This document shows positions 58,214-64,000 of a DNA stretch of 64,000 nucleotides, one piece after another. A program made the translations under genes and the position numbers. The notes under the pieces are model-generated. The model saw only the letters and a list, made by a program, of their open reading frames with translations. It did no database searches and was not told the origin of the DNA. Positions within the stretch are counted from its first letter, which is position 1; each line of letters opens with the position of its first letter. Source of the DNA: Chitinophagaceae bacterium UBA4411 (GTDB taxonomy: Bacteria; Bacteroidota; Bacteroidia; Chitinophagales; Chitinophagaceae); the NCBI GenBank assembly GCA_002400415.1, contig DGQP01000003.1:186001-250000 (forward strand), in the 5' to 3' direction.

Positions 58214-58412
58214 CAAAGAATTCTTTTATCGCTATCTCAGCCTCGGTACACAAATACTGGCGGGGATCGGCCTGGCCGTTTTCGTTGGGTTAAAAACAGA
58301 TTACTGGCTGCATACCTTACCGTTGTTTTCCTGTGTCTTACCTTTGCTCGTCCTGGGAGGAATTTTTTACCGGCTTGCCAGGGAAACAAAATCAAACGGA
58401 AATGAAAAATAG
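58188..58412 (+). CDS. AtpZ/AtpI family small membrane protein
   Basis: About 74 aa from ATG 58188 (MNKKPPPGNKEFFYRYLSLG); an in-frame ATG two codons upstream exists. It has two membrane helices (about 15-35 and 42-60) with the family features LGTQILAGIGLAVFVGLKTDYWL. AtpZ normally precedes the F1Fo ATP synthase genes and assists c-ring assembly or Mg2+ supply. Overlaps bactofilin by 26 nt and the next gene by 11 nt. Confidence 0.82.
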   Translation: MNKKPPPGNKEFFYRYLSLGTQILAGIGLAVFVGLKTDYWLHTLPLFSCVLPLLVLGGIFYRLARETKSNGNEK

Positions 58413-58800
58413 CCTGAGCCTGGCCCGGCCGCTGCTGCTTCTTTTTATCCTATTAAATGGTTTATTTATCGCTTCAGGATCCCTGCTGACCAAATGGGGT
58501 TTTGACCAGGCGGTGCTGATTGGCGGCAACCTGCTGGTCTTTGCCGTAGTATTCGTCTCCTTCCTGCTCCTGCACAAAGCAATCCATTCCGCCAATCCAC
58601 AGGCTTTTGTCAGGGCCATGTACGGAAGTTTTATTGTGAAATTCTTCCTGATTGCCATTGCTGCATTCGTTTACATACAGGTTACGAAAAAGGATGTCAA
58701 CAAACCAGCCTTGTTCACTACTATGGGCTTGTATCTTCTGTATACATTTATCGAGATTAATGTCCTGATGAAACTGCTGAAGTCGAAAAAGAATGCCTAA
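58402..58800 (+). CDS. Four-helix membrane protein, possible ATP synthase subunit I-like
   Basis: 132 aa from ATG 58402 (MKNSLSLARPLLLLFILLN). Four hydrophobic helices (about 8-28, 36-57, 71-90, 101-122) with a positive segment between helices 2 and 3. It occupies the position of AtpI in Bacteroidota ATP synthase operons, right after AtpZ, but the atpB/E/F/H genes do not follow. The assignment rests on position and topology only. Confidence 0.6.
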   Translation: MKNSLSLARPLLLLFILLNGLFIASGSLLTKWGFDQAVLIGGNLLVFAVVFVSFLLLHKAIHSANPQAFVRAMYGSFIVKFFLIAIAAFVYIQVTKKDVNKPALFTTMGLYLLYTFIEINVLMKLLKSKKNA

Positions 58801-59416
58801 GCAAGAAGCTCCTATTCAACAATTGCAGGATTATCTTCCCCCCGGCACTTTTGAACCGGTGCTGGCTTATTTGCGGCAATACCGGGTTCATCTTACCGTG
58901 GCCAGGGAACGGAAAACTGTATTGGGTGATTACCGCCACCGGACACATCATGCCAATCACCGCATCAGTGTAAATGGCAATCTCAACAGCTATTCATTTC
59001 TGATTACTTTATTACATGAGCTGGCACACCTGGTGACCTTTGAGCAGTTCGGGCATAAAGTGCAGGCACACGGGAAAGAATGGAAGATAATCTATGGACA
59101 ATTTCTTTTCCAATTTTTACTACATAAAGTTTTCCCGGCTGATATTGAAAACGAATTGCAGCAATCATTAAAGAATCCTGCTGCCAGCAGCTGTGCGGAA
59201 GATGGTTTACTGCGGGTGCTGAGAAAATATGACAGCAAAAAAGATAATCACCGGCTGCTCGAAGAATTGCCGGTCAATACCGTATTCAAAATTGCCGATG
59301 GCCGTGTCTTCCAGAAAAAAGAAAAATTGAGAAAGCGGTTCAGGTGCGTGGAAGTGGGAACGAACAAAGTGTATTTATTCAGCCCGGTGTATGAAGTGGA
59401 AATAATGAACAACTGA
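58793..59416 (+). CDS. SprT-like zinc metalloprotease
   Basis: A 207-aa protein with HELAH (75-79), the zinc-binding active-site motif, and a third ligand candidate His93 in QAHGKEWK. The N-terminal part (YRVHLTVARERKTVLGDYRH) fits the SprT family. The bacterial members are of uncertain function; eukaryotic Spartan degrades DNA-protein crosslinks. It overlaps the previous gene by 8 nt, so it is probably the last gene of the bactofilin group. Confidence 0.85.
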   Translation: MPKQEAPIQQLQDYLPPGTFEPVLAYLRQYRVHLTVARERKTVLGDYRHRTHHANHRISVNGNLNSYSFLITLLHELAHLVTFEQFGHKVQAHGKEWKIIYGQFLFQFLLHKVFPADIENELQQSLKNPAASSCAEDGLLRVLRKYDSKKDNHRLLEELPVNTVFKIADGRVFQKKEKLRKRFRCVEVGTNKVYLFSPVYEVEIMNN

Positions 59417-59446
59417 TCATTAAACACTCACACTCCAGGCTACCGG

Positions 59447-59932
59447 CTATAGACTCCTGATCATCCATAAAGGACAACCAAAGTGCCCGCTGTTTCCCAT
59501 CGGCCCGTCTAAATAAGCAAAGCCCATCCGTTCATATACCTTTAAAGCGGCTTTCAATTCCGTCATGGTTTCCAGGTATACGTTGCTGAAACCATATTCT
59601 TTGGCCTGTTCCAGGCAAAGGTTGATCATTTTTGATCCCAGTCCTGTTCCTCTTGCTTCCGGTACCAGATACATTTTTACCAGTTCACAGGTATCTTCCG
59701 GTAATCCTTCCGTAGGGTAGATGCCGCCGCCGCCAACGATCTGGCCATTGAGCAGGGCAATATTATAAGCGGATCTTTCCTGTTGGAAAAGTTCAAATAA
59801 ATGATCCGTTGTTTTATCATAATACACCGTGCCGGGATGATTGGCGCAAAACTCTTTTAACGTCTGCCGGATAATAGCAGCGATGGTTGGATTGTCAGAT
59901 GGTTCAATGCGGCGGATAAGAATGTCGTCCAT
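59447..59932 (-). CDS. GNAT family N-acetyltransferase
   Basis: A 161-aa acyltransferase with the acetyl-CoA motif A (VKMYLVPEARGTGLGSKMIN) and motif B (YGFSNVYLETMTELKAALKV, YERMGFAYLDGPMG). Substrate unknown. It is convergent with the SprT gene (30-nt gap) and 59 nt downstream of pdxH. Confidence 0.9.
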   Translation of the reverse strand: MDDILIRRIEPSDNPTIAAIIRQTLKEFCANHPGTVYYDKTTDHLFELFQQERSAYNIALLNGQIVGGGGIYPTEGLPEDTCELVKMYLVPEARGTGLGSKMINLCLEQAKEYGFSNVYLETMTELKAALKVYERMGFAYLDGPMGNSGHFGCPLWMIRSL

Positions 59933-59991
59933 GCAGCAAAACTAAGCAAGCATGTTTTTTCAGTGAAAGAAAAATGAAGGACGGGTATTTT

Positions 59992-60636
59992 TTACGGAGC
60001 CAGCCTTTCTGTTTTCCAACGGTCCCCGTCTTTGGTATATAAGATGCGGTCATGCATGCGGCTTGGTCTTCCCTGCCAGAATTCCACCCGGAATGGCTTC
60101 ACCCTGTATCCACCCCAATGCGGTGGTTTGGGTATCTGTCCGTGTTTGAAACGTTCTGCATAGTATTGAAACGTTTCTTTCAACCAGGCTTTGCCGGCCA
60201 CCACCATACTTTGCGGCGAAGCCCAGGCGCCGATCTTGCTGCCTTCAGGGCGGCTGTCGAAATAATCAATACTTTCTTTGGCCGTTATTCTTTCGGCGGT
60301 GCCGTTAATGCGTACCTGCCGTTCCAGTTCTTTCCAGTAAAATAACAGGCAGCATTTATCATTGGCATCCAGCTGGGTGCTCTTGGTGCTGTTGTAATTG
60401 GTAAAGAAAACAAACCCTTTTTCGTCAAAGGCTTTTAATAAAACAGTTCTCGCATCGGCCATGCCTTCAGGGCTGGTGCTGGCAAGGGTCATGGCATTGA
60501 ACTCTTCAATATGTGATGCCGCAGCATCCTCCCACCATTTTTTAAACTGGGTAAACGGGGATTCGTCCACATCATCTTCATTCAGGGAATGTAAGGTATA
60601 GTCTTTGCGGAGCTGCGCTATTTCTTCAGGATTCAT
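59992..60636 (-). CDS. pdxH: Pyridoxamine 5'-phosphate oxidase
   Basis: A 214-aa FMN enzyme making pyridoxal 5'-phosphate. N-terminal MNPEEIAQLRKDYTLHSLNE, FMN-binding ARTVLLKAFDEKGFVFFTNY and the C-terminal signature PHWGGYRVKPFRVEFWQG, ending RLAP, are all typical. Length normal. It marks the last core gene before the accessory island, whose first palindrome begins 100 nt upstream of its start. Confidence 0.95.
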   Translation of the reverse strand: MNPEEIAQLRKDYTLHSLNEDDVDESPFTQFKKWWEDAAASHIEEFNAMTLASTSPEGMADARTVLLKAFDEKGFVFFTNYNSTKSTQLDANDKCCLLFYWKELERQVRINGTAERITAKESIDYFDSRPEGSKIGAWASPQSMVVAGKAWLKETFQYYAERFKHGQIPKPPHWGGYRVKPFRVEFWQGRPSRMHDRILYTKDGDRWKTERLAP

Positions 60637-60720
60637 AAAACGGTAATGATTGTGCCGGGTAAAGATAAATCATCTTCTGTGTTTCAGCGGTGACTGAGCC
60701 CTGTTAAATAATATTGAGAT

Positions 60721-60728
60721 TATATTTG
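60721..60728 (+). promoter_or_regulatory. -7 promoter box before palindromic element A
   Basis: TATATTTG matches the consensus and lies 8 nt before palindrome A, so the transcript of the 168-aa-region gene would begin inside the palindrome. No clear -33. Confidence 0.4.
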
Positions 60729-60736
60729 TGAACCTG

Positions 60737-60800
60737 CCCTGAGTTTATGGGTGATTCAATGATGAGAAGAAGATGGGGTATGAGACTCCGGGCGGAAAAA
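60737..60800 (+). repeat. Palindromic element A (RAYT-associated)
   Basis: Right end GAGACTCCGGGCGGAAAAA (60782-60800) is shared with elements B and C. The left arm is degenerate (CCCTGAGTT, 60737-60745, against CCCGGAGTC in B and C). The internal ATGGGTGATTC resembles C. The A-rich tail points to the gene at 60809. Confidence 0.8.
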
Positions 60801-60808
60801 TACAAATT

Positions 60809-61279
60809 ATGAAAGTAAGAGTATTGGATTCTGCACTCATAACAGATTTTATCAATGCAGGATTTAGTGGTGATAAAATTCGTTTAATAGGTAAAGAATA
60901 TGCCGATGGCTTTGCTGTAAAGATAACAAATGAGGCGTTATTTGATTGGGAAGTAACTTTCCGTTTTTATTACAATCACCTAAAAAAGATTTTGATTTAT
61001 CTGAAGGAAAGGTCATATCCTATAGAGAAATACAAGGAAATTACTATACATATTCCTATACCCATGATTGAGAAAGTAGTTTGGGGGGTGGCTCTTGAAC
61101 AATATCTTTATCAAAACGAAGATTACTTAGACGAGAAAATAAAGAATTTTCATTGCTTGGATGTTGATTACTCAAAGTTCGATAACCGGGAAGATTATAT
61201 ATTAGATTGCGTACGAAGATCGATAGAGTATTGTTTTGCAAAAGGGTTTACTATAAATGGAATTAAGGTTAAGATATAG
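60809..61279 (+). CDS. AT-rich ORF of unknown function, cassette 1
   Basis: 156 aa from ATG 60809 (MKVRVLDSALITDFINAGFS); a longer frame from 60773 starts inside element A and is rejected. A soluble alpha/beta protein (KITNEALFDWEVTFRFYYN, IPIPMIEKVVWGVALEQY). No family recognised; size and AT-richness recall immunity proteins of polymorphic toxin islands, but that is only a suggestion. It begins 8 nt after the tail of element A and ends shortly before the inverted tail of element E, so it is bracketed by inverted palindromes. Confidence 0.65.
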   Translation: MKVRVLDSALITDFINAGFSGDKIRLIGKEYADGFAVKITNEALFDWEVTFRFYYNHLKKILIYLKERSYPIEKYKEITIHIPIPMIEKVVWGVALEQYLYQNEDYLDEKIKNFHCLDVDYSKFDNREDYILDCVRRSIEYCFAKGFTINGIKVKI

Positions 61280-61280
61280 T

Positions 61281-61372
61281 TTTTCTTTTTCCTACCCGGA
61301 GTCTTCCTTTTGAACCGTTTCGGCCCATGTCTCCCTGCCGGATTATGTGTGCAGGCCGGGGACATTGGGCGT
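61281..61372 (-). repeat. Composite palindromic elements E and F upstream of RAYT
   Basis: E: tail TTTTTCCTACCCGGAGTC (61286-61303) is the reverse complement of the right ends of A-C, so E is inverted. F: GCCCATGTC (61323-61331) pairs with GACATTGGGC (61361-61370) with one bulge, and inside it CCTGC (61334-61338) pairs with GCAGG (61351-61355). E's CCCGG can also pair with CCGGG at 61356-61360. F ends 38 nt before the transposase ATG, the usual position of repeats flanking a RAYT gene. Confidence 0.7.
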
Positions 61373-61408
61373 TGTATAACGTATATTCCTATTCAATACC
61401 TTTACGGC

Positions 61409-62023
61409 ATGCCGGTTCGCAAAGAGATACCATACCAGGAGGGGTTGTTCTTTATCACTTTCACCTGTTTTAAATGGCTGCCGCTGCTTGATCTTACAAA
61501 TAGTTACGACCTGGTTTATGGTTGGTTTGATTATCTGCAAAAACAAAATCACCGGATTGCCGGCTATGTGATCATGCCTAATCATCTTCATGTCCTGATT
61601 GATTTTTCAGCTACTGCAAAGAAGATTAATACCATCATTGGAGATAGTAAACGGTTCATGGCGTATGAGATCATTCAACGCCTGCAACGGGCAGGCAAGG
61701 CCGATCTGTTGATGATGCTGGAAAAAGCAGTGGCGGCAAAAAGAAAGGAAAAAGGAAAACTGCATGAAGTATGGGAAGAGTCGTTTGACTGGAAAATTTG
61801 TGAAACGGCGGAGTTTACCTATCAAAAGCTGATCTATATCCACAACAATCCCTGTAGTGGCAAGTGGGAGTTGGTTGAAGATATTACAAAGTATGAGCAT
61901 AGCTCTGCAAGATTTTATATAACAGGTAAACATGCAGGCTATATGGTGACCGATGTAGAAGTAATATTGAGCGGGAGATATGCGGAAGGGGAGTTGCCCA
62001 AAATGAAAGAAGAAAATGGATGA
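61409..62023 (+). CDS. REP-associated tyrosine transposase (RAYT, Y1_Tnp family)
   Basis: 204 aa from ATG 61409 (MPVRKEIPYQEGLFFITFTC). A frame extension to 61310 is encoded by palindrome F and rejected. It has the HUH motif NHLHVL (His59, His61) and the presumed catalytic Tyr143 in LIYIHNNPCSGKWELV, the typical RAYT YIHxNP stretch, with the intervening helical segment IIQRLQRAGKADLLMMLEKA. RAYTs are domesticated IS200/IS605-like transposases that process single-stranded palindromes. It is flanked by E/F on the left and B on the right and looks intact. Confidence 0.93.
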   Translation: MPVRKEIPYQEGLFFITFTCFKWLPLLDLTNSYDLVYGWFDYLQKQNHRIAGYVIMPNHLHVLIDFSATAKKINTIIGDSKRFMAYEIIQRLQRAGKADLLMMLEKAVAAKRKEKGKLHEVWEESFDWKICETAEFTYQKLIYIHNNPCSGKWELVEDITKYEHSSARFYITGKHAGYMVTDVEVILSGRYAEGELPKMKEENG

Positions 62024-62045
62024 AAGGAACGGATGTCTTCGTAGT

Positions 62046-62113
62046 GGCCCGGAGTCCATGGGGAAATTTGTTGCTGAGACGAAGATCGGATGATGAGACT
62101 CCGGGCCGAAAAA
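62046..62113 (+). repeat. Palindromic element B (RAYT-associated)
   Basis: GGCCCGGAGTC (62046-62056) and GACTCCGGGCC (62097-62107) form an 11-bp perfect stem, followed by GAAAAAA. The interior CATGGGGAAATTTG...GATGATGA aligns with A and C. It begins 22 nt after the transposase stop. Confidence 0.88.
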
Positions 62114-62133
62114 ATGAAGCGAAGCCTGCAGAC

Positions 62134-62364
62134 ATGATGTTACAACACAACCCTGGTGGAGGTGGTTATACTGGTCACACGATGATAATTGCTGCCGTTA
62201 TAAAAGGCATGCCAATATATGGAGGAGGGCAAGCTGTATTGTGGTATCAGGGAAACCTACCTGCTGTAATCCCTGAGTTACGGTTAGATTATGTAGCCAA
62301 TATGGCACCTAAAATATATGGAAACATGCCAAGAAGATGGAATTTTAATTACTTTAATAAATAG
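62134..62364 (+). CDS. Short ORF, possible C-terminal fragment of a toxin-like protein, cassette 2
   Basis: 76 aa from ATG 62134 (MMLQHNPGGGGYTGHTMIIA). The open frame continues upstream to 62020 but that part is the translation of element B. The pattern GGGYTGHTMII followed by PIYGGG, then basic C-terminus (NMPRRWNFNYFNK), has the look of the end of a papain/NlpC-like or polymorphic-toxin domain without its N-terminus. No family assigned. It ends 2 nt before the lipoprotein gene, so the two look coupled. Confidence 0.4.
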   Translation: MMLQHNPGGGGYTGHTMIIAAVIKGMPIYGGGQAVLWYQGNLPAVIPELRLDYVANMAPKIYGNMPRRWNFNYFNK

Positions 62365-62366
62365 CT

Positions 62367-62747
62367 ATGAAAAGTTACACTGTTTTATTAATTTCTTTTT
62401 TGCTTTTTAGCACATCGTGTCAAAGTGATTATGAACTCGTTTCTTTTGATAAAAGAAATTCAAGAGCATTTATTTCAATGACTCTGGTTAGTAATAATAT
62501 TAAAGAAGTTGAAGAAAAAATCAAAAAAGTACTAAAAGATTTGAGAGAGAACGGGAAAATGGATTTTAATAACTTGAATCTGTCGATTTCTTTTTTTTCT
62601 GAAAAGAAGTTTGCTGGTTATAAGCCTGAGGATAATGAACAGTTTCTAGACTGGTCTAGGTCTTACATAGGAGAGTATACTAATAAAGAGCGTATTTTAA
62701 TCTTATATCCAATGAAATTAGACAAGCAAAGAAAAGTGCTATTATAA
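62367..62747 (+). CDS. AT-rich small lipoprotein of unknown function, cassette 2
   Basis: A 126-aa protein with a lipoprotein signal peptide (MKSYTVLLISFLLFSTSC, Cys18), then a charged alpha/beta domain (NNIKEVEEKIKKVLKDLREN, LNLSISFFSEKKF, WSRSYIGEYTNKERILILYP). No family recognised. It follows the toxin-like fragment by 2 nt; a lipoprotein immunity protein would fit but is speculation. It is much more AT-rich than the core genes around. Confidence 0.6.
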   Translation: MKSYTVLLISFLLFSTSCQSDYELVSFDKRNSRAFISMTLVSNNIKEVEEKIKKVLKDLRENGKMDFNNLNLSISFFSEKKFAGYKPEDNEQFLDWSRSYIGEYTNKERILILYPMKLDKQRKVLL

Positions 62748-62837
62748 GTGGTAATGTATCAAATTAGTTGGTGGTGATAAAAGCCGAACAACAAATGATT
62801 TACAGGGTGCAATTTTGCATCCTGTTTTGTTTTTAAA

Positions 62838-62900
62838 CTTTTCCTGCCCAGAGTCTCCCAGCGGAGGCCAGCAGTAAAAGAAACCAGCGGGGACTCTGGG
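62838..62900 (-). repeat. Palindromic element D, inverted, with compensatory change
   Basis: CCCAGAGTC (62847-62855) and GACTCTGGG (62892-62900) form a perfect 9-bp stem. Compared with B and C (CCCGGAGTC/GACTCCGGG), the same pair is changed on both sides, G-C to A-T. The T-rich flank (CTTTTCCTG, 62839-62846) corresponds to the A-rich tail of A-C read in reverse, so D is inverted and closes cassette 2. Confidence 0.85.
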
Positions 62901-62947
62901 AGCTAGAAAACGGAATGAACAAAAGAAAAGATAAGGATACAACGAGT

Positions 62948-63012
62948 CCCGGAGTCCATGGGAGATTCGGTGCTGCGAAGGAGGCCGGGTTATGAGACTC
63001 CGGGCAGAAAAA
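62948..63012 (+). repeat. Palindromic element C
   Basis: CCCGGAGTC (62948-62956) pairs with GACTCCGGG (62996-63004); CAT (62957-62959) and ATG (62992-62994) extend the stem past one bulge. The tail GCAGAAAAAT follows. Same orientation as A and B. No inverted partner is visible to its right before the oxidoreductase gene. Confidence 0.88.
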
Positions 63013-63088
63013 TTATATTTTTTGTAAGAAGTCGGTGCTGAGTTTGCAACACGGCATCAAACCGATTTGGTTCTATCAGTCATCTTGC

Positions 63089-63664
63089 TCAGCTCACCGG
63101 TTGTACTTTCAATTCAACAACCATCGCCTCACCTCTTTCCAATGCCTGCCGGTTGATGGGAAGTAAATGATGATATTTCTCCGGCAATACTTTTTGTAAT
63201 GCTTCCAGGATAGATTCATTGCTGACAACGGGCCGCAATTGAAGGTAGGCTCCCAGTATGATCATGTTCATGACTTTTGTATTCTTCATCTTCAGCGCTT
63301 CCGTCGTGGCGGGGATGCCGATCATTTCAATATCTGTCCGGGTACTCGGTTTGAGAATTGTACCGGATTCATATAATAGGATACCGCCTGGTTTTACCCT
63401 CGGGGCAAATTTATCCATCGAAGGCTGGTTCAGCACTATCGCTGAATCAAAGAGGGAGATAATGGGTGAACTGATCTTATTGGCCGAAATGATCGTAATG
63501 CAATTGGCCGTGCCACCCCGCATTTCCGGCCCGTAAGAAGGCATCCAGGAAATTTCTTTATTCTCCAGCATGCCAGCATAAGCCAATGTCATTCCCAATG
63601 ATAACACACCCTGTCCGCCAAAGCCGGCCACGATCAGTTCTTCCAATTGGTTATTATTTTTCAT
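63089..63664 (-). CDS. 2-oxoacid:acceptor oxidoreductase, gamma subunit
   Basis: A 191-aa subunit with the CoA-domain signature VAGFGGQGVLSLGMTLAYAG (12-31) and SYGPEMRGGTANCITIIS. It is part of ferredoxin-dependent 2-oxoacid (2-oxoglutarate, pyruvate or branched-chain) oxidoreductases. The beta subunit gene lies 14 nt upstream on the same strand. Which 2-oxoacid is used cannot be told from this subunit. Confidence 0.92.
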   Translation of the reverse strand: MKNNNQLEELIVAGFGGQGVLSLGMTLAYAGMLENKEISWMPSYGPEMRGGTANCITIISANKISSPIISLFDSAIVLNQPSMDKFAPRVKPGGILLYESGTILKPSTRTDIEMIGIPATTEALKMKNTKVMNMIILGAYLQLRPVVSNESILEALQKVLPEKYHHLLPINRQALERGEAMVVELKVQPVS

Positions 63665-63678
63665 GCTTCCTGCTTTGG

Positions 63679-64000
63679 TTAATATATTTTCATGTCTTCT
63701 GCACCCGGGATCTTAATATCACCCAGCGGGAATGTTTTTACCATTTCTTCATCAATGAATCTGGAGGCTTCCACCGGTGTCATCTTCCAGTTGGAAGGAC
63801 AGTTGCCGATGATCTCCACCAGGCAGGTGCCTTTATGCAGGGGCTGGTATTTGAAAGCATTCAATAAAGCTTTTTTAGTCCGCCTTACCGCATTGGCGCT
63901 GTTGACCGCCTGCCTCGTTACATAAAATGCTCCCGGAAGATTAGCCATCAGTTCAGCCACTTTAATGGGTGCACCATAGTAGCTTACGTCTCTTCCGTCA
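63679..64000 (-). CDS. 2-oxoacid:acceptor oxidoreductase, beta subunit (5' end beyond window)
   Basis: The frame is open to the right edge, so the start is outside. The visible 106 residues begin DGRDVSYYGAPIKVAELMAN and include TRQAVNSANAVRRTKKALLN, HKGTCLVEIIGNCPSNWKMT and the C-terminus PGAEDMKIY. This is the C-terminal part of a TPP-binding beta subunit (KorB/VorB type). The GTG at 63960 is not the true start because the family-like sequence continues upstream of it. Operonic with the gamma subunit. Confidence 0.9.
   Translation of the reverse strand, partial: DGRDVSYYGAPIKVAELMANLPGAFYVTRQAVNSANAVRRTKKALLNAFKYQPLHKGTCLVEIIGNCPSNWKMTPVEASRFIDEEMVKTFPLGDIKIPGAEDMKIY

Noticed and set aside
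61310..61408. Longer N-terminus for the transposase (33 extra residues)
   Set aside because: This part is the translation of palindrome F; family-like sequence begins at ATG 61409.
62020..62133. Upstream part of the short cassette-2 frame as real protein
   Set aside because: It is the translation of palindrome B; the same peptide flavour appears wherever the element is read in this frame.
60721..63012. Integron with attC sites
   Set aside because: No integrase of the tyrosine-recombinase type, no GTTRRRY boxes, and the palindromes occur in inverted pairs instead of one per cassette in a fixed orientation.

Overview
The window is a chromosomal segment of a Bacteroidota bacterium, most likely of the Chitinophagaceae/Chitinophagales. 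The pointers are promoters of the Bacteroidota type (TTTG or TTGG, about 19-20 nt, then TAnnTTTG), type IX secretion (two cargo proteins with C-terminal sorting domains and a PorW/SprE-like protein), a TonB receptor, head-GIN (DUF2807) proteins, DUF4954 beside glmS, and a DAHP synthase fused to chorismate mutase. There is no prophage and no CRISPR array. Most of the window is core housekeeping DNA; accessory DNA is concentrated at 60.7-63.0 kb.

Layout. 0-8.4 kb: a LuxC-type acyl-CoA reductase (cut by the left edge) divergent from a ferredoxin, then ddl, a PASTA protein, a rhodanese, a TPP-riboswitch-controlled TonB receptor and three tandem head-GIN paralogues. 8.4-13.5 kb: initiator tRNA-fMet, era, der, a small Ala-rich lipoprotein and a T9SS cargo protein. 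13.5-25 kb, mostly minus strand: a frameshifted DUF1801 gene, DUF4954, glmS, mgtE, a CHRD lipoprotein, a PA14-like T9SS cargo protein and mutS, with a plus-strand SET protein between. 25-35 kb: DUF4139 protein, trmH-like, ubiA-like, ruvX, def, rluD, lipB, a PLP desulfhydrase-like enzyme and a sugar nucleotidyltransferase. 35-37.3 kb: an ECF sigma factor overlapping a membrane protein that joins an anti-sigma-like N-terminus to a trypsin-like protease, then a second Ala-rich lipoprotein. 37.4-39.1 kb: a DEAD-box helicase.

39.1-48.1 kb is a shikimate/Phe/Tyr operon: pheA, aminotransferase, tyrA, a 2OG-Fe(II) oxygenase, DAHP synthase-chorismate mutase, aroB, aroA, a small membrane protein, aroC and DUF952. 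In front of pheA, absent from any list of long ORFs, are a promoter, a 29-codon leader peptide with nine Phe/Tyr codons in eleven, and mutually exclusive antiterminator and terminator hairpins: a ribosome-mediated attenuator for aromatic amino-acid synthesis.

48-59.4 kb is envelope biology: L,D-transpeptidase, OmpA with TSP3 repeats, class A PBP, PorW/SprE, a coiled-coil membrane protein, bactofilin, AtpZ/AtpI-like proteins and a SprT-like protease. 59.4-60.6 kb: GNAT and pdxH. 60.7-63.0 kb is an accessory island with a REP-associated tyrosine transposase (RAYT) and at least five related palindromic elements, arranged so that two AT-rich gene cassettes are each bracketed by inverted copies with A-rich tails pointing inward. 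The right edge has two subunits of a 2-oxoacid:ferredoxin oxidoreductase, the beta subunit cut by the edge.

The two strongest candidates for something undescribed are the Phe/Tyr attenuator and the RAYT/palindrome cassette array; the sigma/anti-sigma-protease pair is third.
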